A stretch of 64,000 nt of DNA. Source: Aquimonas sp046318115 (GTDB lineage: Bacteria > Pseudomonadota > Gammaproteobacteria > Xanthomonadales > Xanthomonadaceae). The stretch lies in contig JBKCVA010000034.1 in assembly GCA_046318115.1 (NCBI GenBank), positions 1 to 64,000 of the forward strand, given 5' to 3'. Shown here in pieces: positions 24,328-32,514 of the stretch. The notes beneath the pieces are model-generated. The model made no database searches and was not told the origin of the DNA. It saw nothing but the letters and a program-made list of their open reading frames with translations. Within the stretch, counting starts at the first letter, position 1, and every line of letters begins with the position of its first letter. Position numbers and translations under genes: made by a program.

Positions 24328-26475
24328 TTACTGCGTGCGGATGACGGAGGTGTTGGTGACCTGCACCGCCTGACCGGCCGAGACGATCAGGCTGGCCATC
24401 TGGCCCTGCATCTCGACTGTGGCAGCGGCGGAAGCGGTCGGGCTCAGCAGCGAACCGTGGTCGCCCGCGGTGAAGCGCACGGCACCGCGGACGCCGGTGG
24501 CAGCCTGGGTGGTGGCCGTGATGGTGGGCAGGCCCAGTGCGGCGATCAGCGGCTCGGTGCCGGACAGCGGCGCACCGGTGACGCGGTTCGGGATGACCTG
24601 GTCTGGCAGGACGTTGCTGCCGTTGCCGACAACTTCCTGCAGGAGGATCGCGTCGGTCGCCGAAGCGAAGCCATAGTTCACCGGATCGGCCGAATCGATG
24701 ATCTGCTGGGTGGCACCGAAGAACTGGTCGTAGGACGGCGTGCCCGGCTGCAGACCGGCCGCAGCGGCGAGACCGGCGCGGATGCGCGGGCCGAACGTGG
24801 GCGAGGCTTCCAGCATGCGGGCGATACCGCCGCCCGGCACGTTCAGCACGCCGAGGTTGACGGTCGGCTCCAGCGCCAGGAAGGAGGTGCCGACGATGGC
24901 GCCCAAGGACTGGCCGACATAGGCCACGCGCGAGGCATCCAGGTCACCGGCGCCGTTGCCGTCGAGGTCGATGTTCGGCAGCGTCCGCGCCAGCACGAAG
25001 AGGTCGGCCACACCCTGGCGCAGGTTGTCGCGCGAGGTCAGCAGGGAGCTCAGGTTGATCATGTGCGCGCCGGAGTCATCGGCGACACCGTCGGGGCCCG
25101 CAGCGCCGGTGGTGTTGTTGATGTAGTCGACGTTGAACGTGCGCTCGCGTGCGACCGCACCGAACGGCGTGTTGCCAATAGCAAGCGGATTGCTGGAGGG
25201 CAGGCCGTGCAGCGGCAGATCGATCGCCACCACCACGAAGCCCTGCGCGGCCATCGTCGCGGAAATCGCCAGCGCGTCGCTGCGGTTGCGGGTGATGCCG
25301 TGCTGGAAGATCACCACAGGCCAACCGGCGGCCGGCTTGGTGCGGCCCGAGTTGGCGTTCGGCACGGTCATGAGCACCGGGATGGTCTCGGTGCCGGTCG
25401 CCACCGGGATCGGGTTGGCGAAGGTGATGTTGCGCGAGGTCGGGTTCAGGCCGGCCGCGTTGAACGGCGGCACGTAGGCGCCCGGGGCCGCGCGCCAGAA
25501 GGTGTTGAGTGGCGCGGTCGGATTGGCCTGGTTCGGCGCCGACAGGTAGTAGGGCACGCGCAGGGTGCCAACGAAAATGTTCGCGACCGGCGGCAGTCCG
25601 GCGATCGAGGTGTTCAGCCCGGAGGGAGCCACGGTGACCGCGCCCGGCTGGGTGACCGAGCGCACCGCCTGCAGCACCGGGGTGATGCTTTGCGTGGTCG
25701 CGACCCAGCTCAGCACCACCGAGTCGCGGTTGACGCCAGCGGCCGCAGCGGCGGCGAGATGCGAATTGGTCAGCTGGCGCAGCGGCTCAAGCTGGCATGC
25801 TGTCGTCGATGGCAGCAGCGGATCGGTGCTGGCGCCCGCAGCGCACAGCGGGGTGGTGCGCCTGGTGAGGAAATAAGTCTGCGAGGGCGTGGTGTCGTTG
25901 CCCCGACTGTCGCGGATGCCGGTGGTCAGCACCGCCATGTACGAGGTCAGCTGCTTCAGCGGCTTCAAGGGGACGATCGCCCAACTGCGGCCGGTGGTGT
26001 CGCTCGCCTGCGGCGCGGTGGCGAAGTCGACGCCCGCAGTCAGCTCGCGCACCACGCGGGTGACGCCGCCACCGGGGCCGGTCAAGGCCACTTCGAACAG
26101 GCGCACGCTCTGGCCCGGCACCACCGAGGCGGCATTGGGTGCGTCGCTGAACGAGAACGACCAGGGCGCCGTGGTGCTCCAGCCGTCGAGGGTGTTGATC
26201 GCGACCTGCGGGTCGCCGAAGTTGGTCGAGCCCTCACCGCCCGCCACGGTGATGTTCAGCGTCAGGTCGGTGGTGCCCGACAGCAGCAGGTTGTTCGGCG
26301 TCGGTGCGACGCCTGCAGCAGGATCGAAACGAGCGGTGATGATGCCTGCGACCGGCGTGCCGTTGTTGTTGGTCGCCGGCGTTACCGGCACCGCGCGTGG
26401 ACTGTTGGAGGAACCGCTGCAACCTGCAAGCAGCGAAACCGACAGCGCCAATGCCAGGGTCAATCGAGCCTGCAT
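24328..26475 (-). CDS. Lipase/esterase-like outer-membrane lipoprotein (VolA-type)
   Basis: 715 residues. The lipobox LLAGC with C19 follows MQARLTLALALSVS, so the mature protein is lipid-anchored. Residues about 30-270 match the bacterial virulence-lipase N-terminal domain (ITARFDPAAGVAPTPNNLLLSGT, a typical opening). The alpha/beta-hydrolase part follows: VVIFQHGITRNRSDAL with the oxyanion HG near 345, then the nucleophile elbow YVGQSLGAIVGT with Ser near 521, and a candidate catalytic His in FTAGDHGSLL near 690. VolA of Vibrio releases fatty acids from lysophospholipids for uptake. Here the partner is a DUF1302/DUF1329/RND set instead of FadL, so the natural substrate may differ. Confidence 0.9.
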   Translation of the reverse strand: MQARLTLALALSVSLLAGCSGSSNSPRAVPVTPATNNNGTPVAGIITARFDPAAGVAPTPNNLLLSGTTDLTLNITVAGGEGSTNFGDPQVAINTLDGWSTTAPWSFSFSDAPNAASVVPGQSVRLFEVALTGPGGGVTRVVRELTAGVDFATAPQASDTTGRSWAIVPLKPLKQLTSYMAVLTTGIRDSRGNDTTPSQTYFLTRRTTPLCAAGASTDPLLPSTTACQLEPLRQLTNSHLAAAAAAGVNRDSVVLSWVATTQSITPVLQAVRSVTQPGAVTVAPSGLNTSIAGLPPVANIFVGTLRVPYYLSAPNQANPTAPLNTFWRAAPGAYVPPFNAAGLNPTSRNITFANPIPVATGTETIPVLMTVPNANSGRTKPAAGWPVVIFQHGITRNRSDALAISATMAAQGFVVVAIDLPLHGLPSSNPLAIGNTPFGAVARERTFNVDYINNTTGAAGPDGVADDSGAHMINLSSLLTSRDNLRQGVADLFVLARTLPNIDLDGNGAGDLDASRVAYVGQSLGAIVGTSFLALEPTVNLGVLNVPGGGIARMLEASPTFGPRIRAGLAAAAGLQPGTPSYDQFFGATQQIIDSADPVNYGFASATDAILLQEVVGNGSNVLPDQVIPNRVTGAPLSGTEPLIAALGLPTITATTQAATGVRGAVRFTAGDHGSLLSPTASAAATVEMQGQMASLIVSAGQAVQVTNTSVIRTQ

Positions 26476-26608
26476 GTTCGTGTCCTTTCTGGTTATCGGG
26501 GGGTGAGGCGTCGGTACTGTAGCCAGCCGCGATTAAGGAAGGCAATGCTGCGGCGTATGGCTACGGCTCGCGGCTATGCGGCAGCGCAGCAAACTCTGCG
26601 AAGCCGCA

Positions 26609-27550
26609 TCACGACTGGCAATTCCTGACCTCTTCGGTACTGGAATCACGCGGCTCGCGCGCGGCCACGCGCCGCAGTGAGTCCGGGGAAATCCCGAGCA
26701 GCGCCCATCCGTCCTGCGGGCCCAGTTGGTCGAGATACAGCCTGCGCAGCGTCGCAGCGCCGGCTGCCACGCGTCCGTGCCCGCGCGCGAGCACGCCGAG
26801 CAGGCCGCGCAGTCCCGGCGTGGGAACCGGTATCACGCGCCCCCGCAGCCCCTCGGCATCCAAGCTGCGCTGCAACATGCAACGAAAGGTAACAGCCTCG
26901 GGGCCGGGCAAGGACAGCACCGGCTGCGCCAACGCAGGTCGCTCGGAGGCCGCGAGCACCGCTCGCGCCAGATCACTCGCGTGCACAGGCTGGCGCAGAC
27001 CGCGCGCGGCGCGCGGCCAGGGCAGCGGCCAGCGCCGGGCGAAACGCAGCAGCGGCGTCAGGCTGCGATCGATGCCAGCGCCGTGGATCAATCCACAGCG
27101 CAGAAGGGTGGCCGTGGCGGCGTGCGTTGACGCCACGCGGAGAACGCGTTGCTCGTTCGCCAGCAGTGAGGCCGCGAGGGCACGTTCCGCGGGATTCGGC
27201 GACTGCTGCTTCCACTCGGCGCTCAAGGACGACAGCGCGAGCACGCGCACGCCTGCGCGAGGCGGATGCCGCTCAAGCCAGGCCGCGAACGCATCCAGCG
27301 GGCCGAGCGAACAGAGCACATCGAAGCGCTCGTCCGCCGAAAACATCGCGTCCAGTCCCTGCGAACGCTCGAGTGAGCCGCCGAGCCAGCGCAGGCCCGC
27401 AAGTTCGGTGTGCTGCACACCTCGCGTCAGCGCGAGTACGGCGACCCCGGCCTCGCTGAGCGCAGGCAGCAGAAAGCGTCCGACCGCACCCGTGCCGCCG
27501 AAAACCAGCCATCGCCGTGGAAGGTTCTGCCTCTGCATGAGGCCAAGCAT
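26609..27550 (-). CDS. NAD(P)-dependent epimerase/reductase-like protein
   Basis: 313 residues. The Rossmann start is clear: RRWLVFGGTGAVGRFLLPAL (GxxGxxG) near residues 10-30. VRVLALSSLSAEWK supplies the strand-5 Ser region, but the usual YxxxK is replaced by PNPAERALAASLLANEQ, so catalysis by the standard SDR mechanism is uncertain; LLRCGLIHGAG follows as in atypical SDRs. The C-terminal third is basic and helical. The ATG at 27550 is used; an in-frame ATG four codons later is an alternative. It is divergent from the anion transporter and no functional partner is evident. Confidence 0.8.
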   Translation of the reverse strand: MLGLMQRQNLPRRWLVFGGTGAVGRFLLPALSEAGVAVLALTRGVQHTELAGLRWLGGSLERSQGLDAMFSADERFDVLCSLGPLDAFAAWLERHPPRAGVRVLALSSLSAEWKQQSPNPAERALAASLLANEQRVLRVASTHAATATLLRCGLIHGAGIDRSLTPLLRFARRWPLPWPRAARGLRQPVHASDLARAVLAASERPALAQPVLSLPGPEAVTFRCMLQRSLDAEGLRGRVIPVPTPGLRGLLGVLARGHGRVAAGAATLRRLYLDQLGPQDGWALLGISPDSLRRVAAREPRDSSTEEVRNCQS

Positions 27551-27611
27551 GGCACGCGCGCGCACCGAAGCCGCTACAGTGCGCGCCGACGTTTTCTTCG
27601 CCGTGGTCGAC

Positions 27612-28982
27612 ATGCAGGCCTCCCTCGTCCGTTTACTCAGCGGCCCCGCGTTGGCCGCGCTCGCCTGGTGGATGGGACCCGGCATCGGCCTGTCGGAGAC
27701 AGCGAGCTTCACTCTGGCGGTCACTGCCTGGTGCGCGGCCTGGTGGGTGCTGGAGGCGGCGCCCCACGCGATCACCGCCCTGCTTCCGCTGGCCCTGTTT
27801 CCGCTGGCCGGCGTGCTGAGCCCGCGTCAGGTGGCGGAAGCGTATGGCAATGAACTGATCCTGCTGCTGGTCGGCGGCGCCATGCTTTCAAAAGCCCTGG
27901 AGCAGGCTGGCGCCCATCGACGGCTGGCGGTCGGCATGGTCCGCGCTTTCGGAGGCGGGGGCGGCCGTGCGCTGGTATTTGGTTTCGCTGCCGCCGCTGG
28001 CCTGTGCAGCATGTGGCTGTCGAACACCGCGACCACGCTGATGCTCGTACCGGTGGCGCTGGCGATTCTGCAGACCTATCCCGATCGACGCCTGGCCGCA
28101 CCGCTGCTGCTGTCGATCTGCTACGGCGCCAGCATCGGCGGGCTCGGCACGCCGCTGGGCTCGCCGCCGAATCTGGTGTTCATGCAGGTCTACAGCCAGA
28201 CCACTGGTGAGAGTCTGGGCTTCTCGGACTGGATGGCTTTCGGCCTTCCCACCGTGCTGCTGATGCTGCCGCTGGCAGCCCTGTGGCTGGCGCGCGGTCT
28301 GCAAGGCTCACCCAGTGCCGCTCTACCGGAACTGGGCGCTTGGACCGCGGCGGAGAAGCGGGTGCTGCTGGTCTTCGGTCTGGTGGCGCTGGCCTGGGTG
28401 ACCCGTACCGAGCCCTTCGGCGGTTGGCGCGAATGGTGGGATCTGCCGAACGCCAACGACGCCAGCGTGGCCCTGCTCGGCGTGATTGCCATGGCCCTGA
28501 TGCCGGACGGTAAAGGCGGTCAGCTGCTCGACTGGAAAAGCGCGGAGGGCATTCCCTGGGGCGTGATGATCCTGTTCGGGGGCGGCATCGCCATCGCCAC
28601 AGCCTTTCAGGGCTCGGGCCTCTCGGACGCGGCAGCCAGTGTGCTGAGCGGCGCGCTCGATCTGCCGCTGCCGCTGAAGATCGCGCTGATCGCGATCAGC
28701 GTCAGCATGCTCTCGGAGATCACCAGCAACACCGCCACCGCCGTGCTGATGATGCCCATTCTTGCCGCCGCCGCGGTCGGCATGGGTCTCGACCCGGCCG
28801 TGCTGATGGCCCCCGCCGTGCTGGCCGCAAGCTGCAGCTTCATGCTGCCGGTCGGCACCGCGCCCAATGCGATCGTGTTCGGCACCGGCCTGGTGCCTGC
28901 CCAGGCCATGCTCCGCCACGGCATCGCGCTCAACGTGATCGGCGCGGTGGTCATCACCCTGGTGTGCTGGATGGTGCTCTGA
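27612..28982 (+). CDS. DASS/SLC13 family sodium-coupled anion transporter
   Basis: 456 residues with about eleven membrane segments. The two SNT sodium/substrate motifs of the family are present, MWLSNTATTLMLVP near residue 136 and ITSNTATAVLMMP near 377, with the signature GASIGGLGTPLGSPPNL at about 175. This family imports di- or tricarboxylates, or sulfate, with sodium. The specificity cannot be read. The start is the ATG that gives a compact N-terminus; an in-frame ATG 63 bases upstream (27549) would overlap the divergent gene's start codon. The downstream Mrp antiporter, which makes a sodium gradient, starts 362 bp later and may be functionally related. Confidence 0.94.
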   Translation: MQASLVRLLSGPALAALAWWMGPGIGLSETASFTLAVTAWCAAWWVLEAAPHAITALLPLALFPLAGVLSPRQVAEAYGNELILLLVGGAMLSKALEQAGAHRRLAVGMVRAFGGGGGRALVFGFAAAAGLCSMWLSNTATTLMLVPVALAILQTYPDRRLAAPLLLSICYGASIGGLGTPLGSPPNLVFMQVYSQTTGESLGFSDWMAFGLPTVLLMLPLAALWLARGLQGSPSAALPELGAWTAAEKRVLLVFGLVALAWVTRTEPFGGWREWWDLPNANDASVALLGVIAMALMPDGKGGQLLDWKSAEGIPWGVMILFGGGIAIATAFQGSGLSDAAASVLSGALDLPLPLKIALIAISVSMLSEITSNTATAVLMMPILAAAAVGMGLDPAVLMAPAVLAASCSFMLPVGTAPNAIVFGTGLVPAQAMLRHGIALNVIGAVVITLVCWMVL

Positions 28983-28984
28983 AG

Positions 28985-29164
28985 AGCGGGGATTGGGGAT
29001 TGGGGATTCGGGATTCGAGATTGGAGGGGTGCGGCGGACTGGGAACCTGCAGCGGAGCGTCAAGCCGGCAGTGCAGAAGACCAGTAGGCGAGAACGGTAC
29101 TGAAGCGCGTCGCCAGCGCCCAAGCTTCGGCGAATCCCCAATCCCCAATCCCCAATCCCGGCTC
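28985..29164. repeat. Inverted pair of GGGATTGGGGATT arrays flanking about 100 bp
   Basis: The left arm (28985-29024) is built of GGGGATTGGGGATT units ending in GGGATTCG. The right arm (29131-29164) is its near-perfect reverse complement, ending in CCCGGCTC. The enclosed 100 bp holds no recognisable gene. Similar single arms occur at 57094, 59387 and 60187. The element fills most of the 362-bp gap before mrpA; the remaining 180 bp must hold the mrp promoter, which I could not pinpoint. Confidence 0.8.
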
Positions 29165-29344
29165 TACGTGCTTATACGTGCGCTGCCAGCGCAAGTTGCG
29201 GAATCAACGGGAAAAACCCGCGGAGTCTTCACATCCATGGGCTAGACTAGCGGGGCTGCGCGCGGCCTTCACCCTTGCGGTTGAGCGGTGAATCCACCGC
29301 GTGATCGGGTTGCGCGCACGCCTCCCCCGCAACGGAATCGCACC

Positions 29345-32146
29345 ATGCTCGAGATCCTGCTCGCTGCGCCTTTCGTGTGCGCCCTGCTGATCGCGCTTGC
29401 CCACCGGGCGCCGCGCAGCGTGGCCGCCGCGATCGCGGCGCTGGCGCCGCTCACTGGCCTCGCCATCCTCGCTTCGATCACCCCGCAGGTGATGGAGGGT
29501 GAGGTCGTCCGCAGCTTCACGCCGTGGATCGCCGAAGCCGGCCTGAACCTCTCGCTGCGCATCGATGGCCTGGCCTGGATGTTTGCCGGGCTGGTGCTCG
29601 GCATCGGCCTCCTGATCGTGGTCTACGCGCACTACTACCTGTCGCCCAAGGACAGCGCGCCGCGCTTCTTTGCCTACCTGATGCTGTTCATGGGCGCGAT
29701 GCTCGGCATGGTAATCGCCGGCAACCTGCTGCTGCTCGCCACCTTCTGGGAGCTCACCTCGATCAGCTCCTTCCTGCTGATCGGCTTCTGGAGCCATCGC
29801 GACGACGCGCGCAAAGGCGCGCGCATGGCGCTCGCCATCACCGGCACCGGTGGTCTCGCCCTGCTGGCGGGCGTGCTGGTGATCGGCCATATCGTCGGCA
29901 GCTACGAGCTGGACGCCGTGCTGGATGCAGGTGATGCGATCCGCGCGCATGCGCTCTACCCGGTGGCCACCCTGCTGGTGCTGGGCGGCGTGGTGACCAA
30001 GTCGGCGCAGTTTCCCTTCCATTTCTGGCTGCCGCACGCGAGGGCGGCCCCCACGCCGGTCTCGGCCTACCTGCACTCGGCCACCATGGTGAAGGCCGGC
30101 GTGTTCCTGCTGGCGCGCATGCATCCGGCGCTGGCCGGCACCGACCTGTGGTTCTACACGGTCAGCGGCTTCGGCGCAGCGACCCTGCTGACCGGCGCCT
30201 ATCTGGCTATCTTCCAGCACGATCTGAAAGGCCTGCTGGCCTATTCGACGGTGTCGCACCTGGGCCTGATCACCCTGCTGTTCGGCCTGCCCACCGAACT
30301 GGCGGTTGTCGCCGGCGTGTTCCACATCCTCAACCACGCGGTGTTCAAGGCCTCACTGTTCATGGCCGCCGGCATCATCGACCACGAGACCGGCACCCGC
30401 GACATCCGCAAGCTGCACGGCCTGCTGAAGACCATGCCGATCACCAGCACGCTGGCGATCATCGCGGCGCTGGCGATGGCCGGCATTCCCTTCCTCAATG
30501 GGTTCCTGTCGAAGGAGATGTTCTTCGCCGAGACCCTGCAGGTGGACGGCCACGGCGCGATGGGCTGGGTGCTGGCGATCGCCGCGGTGCTGGCCGGCAT
30601 TTTCAGCATGGCCTACAGCCTGCGCTTCGTGCACGACTGCTTCTTCACCGGCAGCACCGAAGTGCTCAACAAGACACCGCATGAGCCGCCGCGCCTGATG
30701 CGTGTGCCGGTCGAGATACTCGTCCTGCTCTGCCTCGCGGTGGGCATCGCGCCAGCCTGGGTGATCGGCCCGGTGCTGGAGACGGCCGTGCGCGGCGCGA
30801 CCCATGGCAACGTGCCCGACTTCTACCTCGCGGTGTGGCACGGCTTCAACCTGCCGCTGCTGATGAGCGCCATCGCGGTGGGCGGCGGTATCGCCCTGTA
30901 TTTCGGGCTGCGGCGCTTCGTGGCCCTGCATCGCGACGTGCGGCGCTCGCTGGGTTTCACGGTCTTCCACGCCAAGATCAACGGCCTGGTCAGCCTGGCG
31001 CGGCGCGTGACCCAGCGGCTCGAAGACGGCAGCCTGCAGCGCTATCTGCTGCTGATGCTGCTGTCGGCACTGGTGCTGGCCGCTGCGCCCTTCCTGGTGG
31101 GCCACAGCATCGGCGGCTTCGGCGCGGGCCAGCCGATGCCGCTGTTCGGCTGGGTGCTGTGGGCGCTGTTGATCGCCGCCACCGTCGCGGTGCCAGTGCT
31201 GCACCGGCAGCGTCTGGCCGCGCTCATCGTGATGGGCGGCACTGGCCTGCTGGTGTCGCTGAGCTTCGTCATGCTGTCGGCGCCGGACCTCGCGCTGACC
31301 CAGCTGCTGGTGGAGACGGTCAGCGTGATCCTGCTGCTGCTGGCGCTGAACTATCTGCCTTCCGAGGGCGCCGGCGAGCGCAGCGCCCTGCGGCGCTGGC
31401 GCGACCTTGGCATCGCGGTGGCCTGCGGTGCGGGCGTCACGGCTCTGGTGTACGCGATCATCACCCGTCCGTTCGACACCGTGGCCGGCGAGATTCTCGC
31501 GCGCTCGTTGCCCGAAGGCGGCGGCACCAACGTGGTCAACGTGATCCTGGTGGACATCCGCGGCTTCGATACCCTGGGCGAACTCACGGTGTTCGGTATC
31601 GCCGGCCTGGTGGTGCACGCCCTGCTGCGGCGCGCCTGGATCACCCCGGATGAACTGCAGCGCGGCGCGCCCGAGCGTCTGTCGATTCCGAACACCTTGG
31701 CGCGCCTGCTGCTGCCGCTGGCGGTGGCGGCAGCGGTCTATCTCTTCCTGCGCGGCCACAACGAGCCGGGCGGCGGCTTCATCGCCGGTCTCGTGCTGGT
31801 CTCCCCGATGGTGCTGCAGTACATCCTGTCGGGCAGCCGCTACGTCGAGCAGCGCATCGGCTTCGACTACGCGATGACCATCGGCTGGGGCGTGCTGATC
31901 GGCACCGCCACCGGCGTCGCCGCCTGGGTCTTCGGCTACCCCTTCCTGACCAGCGCCTACGGCTATGTCGAGCTGCCCGTCGTCGGCACGTTCGCGCTGT
32001 CCTCGGCCATGGCCTTCGACACCGGCGTGCTGCTCGCGGTCTGTGGCGGCGCGCTGTTGATCCTCGCCAGCCTGGGCCATGTGCGCCGCCCGCGCGCGCA
32101 GCAGCCCGCCCACCCCGCCATCCACATGGAAGGAGAAGGCGCATGA
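29345..32146 (+). CDS. mrpA: Na+/H+ antiporter subunit A (MrpA/MnhA) with fused MrpB domain
   Basis: 933 residues, the long form. The N-terminal two thirds is the complex I NuoL-like antiporter module: YYLSPKDSAPRFFAYLMLF, FWELTSISSFLLIGFW with the key glutamate, FPFHFWLPHARAAPTPVSAYLHSATMVKAG with the conserved His/Lys network, and HDLKGLLAYSTVSHLG. After about residue 770 come the MrpA C-terminal helices (VNVILVDIRGFDTLGE) and a MrpB-like domain from about 785 (LLLPLAVAAAVYLFLRGHNEPGGGFIAGL). There is no separate mrpB gene, so the fusion supplies it. The Mrp complex exports Na+ in exchange for H+, helping salt and alkaline tolerance. The ATG 57 bases into the open frame is used. Confidence 0.96.
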   Translation: MLEILLAAPFVCALLIALAHRAPRSVAAAIAALAPLTGLAILASITPQVMEGEVVRSFTPWIAEAGLNLSLRIDGLAWMFAGLVLGIGLLIVVYAHYYLSPKDSAPRFFAYLMLFMGAMLGMVIAGNLLLLATFWELTSISSFLLIGFWSHRDDARKGARMALAITGTGGLALLAGVLVIGHIVGSYELDAVLDAGDAIRAHALYPVATLLVLGGVVTKSAQFPFHFWLPHARAAPTPVSAYLHSATMVKAGVFLLARMHPALAGTDLWFYTVSGFGAATLLTGAYLAIFQHDLKGLLAYSTVSHLGLITLLFGLPTELAVVAGVFHILNHAVFKASLFMAAGIIDHETGTRDIRKLHGLLKTMPITSTLAIIAALAMAGIPFLNGFLSKEMFFAETLQVDGHGAMGWVLAIAAVLAGIFSMAYSLRFVHDCFFTGSTEVLNKTPHEPPRLMRVPVEILVLLCLAVGIAPAWVIGPVLETAVRGATHGNVPDFYLAVWHGFNLPLLMSAIAVGGGIALYFGLRRFVALHRDVRRSLGFTVFHAKINGLVSLARRVTQRLEDGSLQRYLLLMLLSALVLAAAPFLVGHSIGGFGAGQPMPLFGWVLWALLIAATVAVPVLHRQRLAALIVMGGTGLLVSLSFVMLSAPDLALTQLLVETVSVILLLLALNYLPSEGAGERSALRRWRDLGIAVACGAGVTALVYAIITRPFDTVAGEILARSLPEGGGTNVVNVILVDIRGFDTLGELTVFGIAGLVVHALLRRAWITPDELQRGAPERLSIPNTLARLLLPLAVAAAVYLFLRGHNEPGGGFIAGLVLVSPMVLQYILSGSRYVEQRIGFDYAMTIGWGVLIGTATGVAAWVFGYPFLTSAYGYVELPVVGTFALSSAMAFDTGVLLAVCGGALLILASLGHVRRPRAQQPAHPAIHMEGEGA

Positions 32147-32514
32147 TGGAGTTCGCGCTGGCCAGCGCCGTCGGCGTGCTTGCTGCAGCAGCGATCTACC
32201 TGCTGCTGCGTGCACGCACCTTCGATGTGCTGCTTGGCCTCACCCTGTTCTCGTACGCGGTCAACCTGCTGATCTTCGCGATGGGCCGGCTCAAGGTCGG
32301 CGCACCGCCCATCCTGCGCGAGGGCCTGGCGCCGACGCTCGCCAACCACACCGACCCGCTGCCGCAGGCGCTGGTGCTGACCGCGATCGTCATCAGCTTC
32401 GCGATGACCGCGGTGATGGCGGTGGCGGCGATCCGCAACCGTGGCGACAGCGGCAGCGACCACGTTGATGGCCGCGAGCCCGGCGCGGCTGAGCGCGACG
32501 GAGGTGAGGCATGA
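32143..32514 (+). CDS. mrpC: Na+/H+ antiporter subunit C (MrpC/MnhC), NuoK-like
   Basis: 123 residues with three membrane helices as in NuoK: ASAVGVLAAAAIYLLL, VLLGLTLFSYAVNLLIFAMG and PLPQALVLTAIVISFAMTAVMAVAA. TDPLPQALVLTAIVI is the MrpC hallmark. The start overlaps the mrpA stop by four bases (a second ATG follows at once), and the stop overlaps the next start, so the subunits are translationally coupled. The C-terminal tail is hydrophilic and acidic. Confidence 0.96.
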   Translation: MMEFALASAVGVLAAAAIYLLLRARTFDVLLGLTLFSYAVNLLIFAMGRLKVGAPPILREGLAPTLANHTDPLPQALVLTAIVISFAMTAVMAVAAIRNRGDSGSDHVDGREPGAAERDGGEA

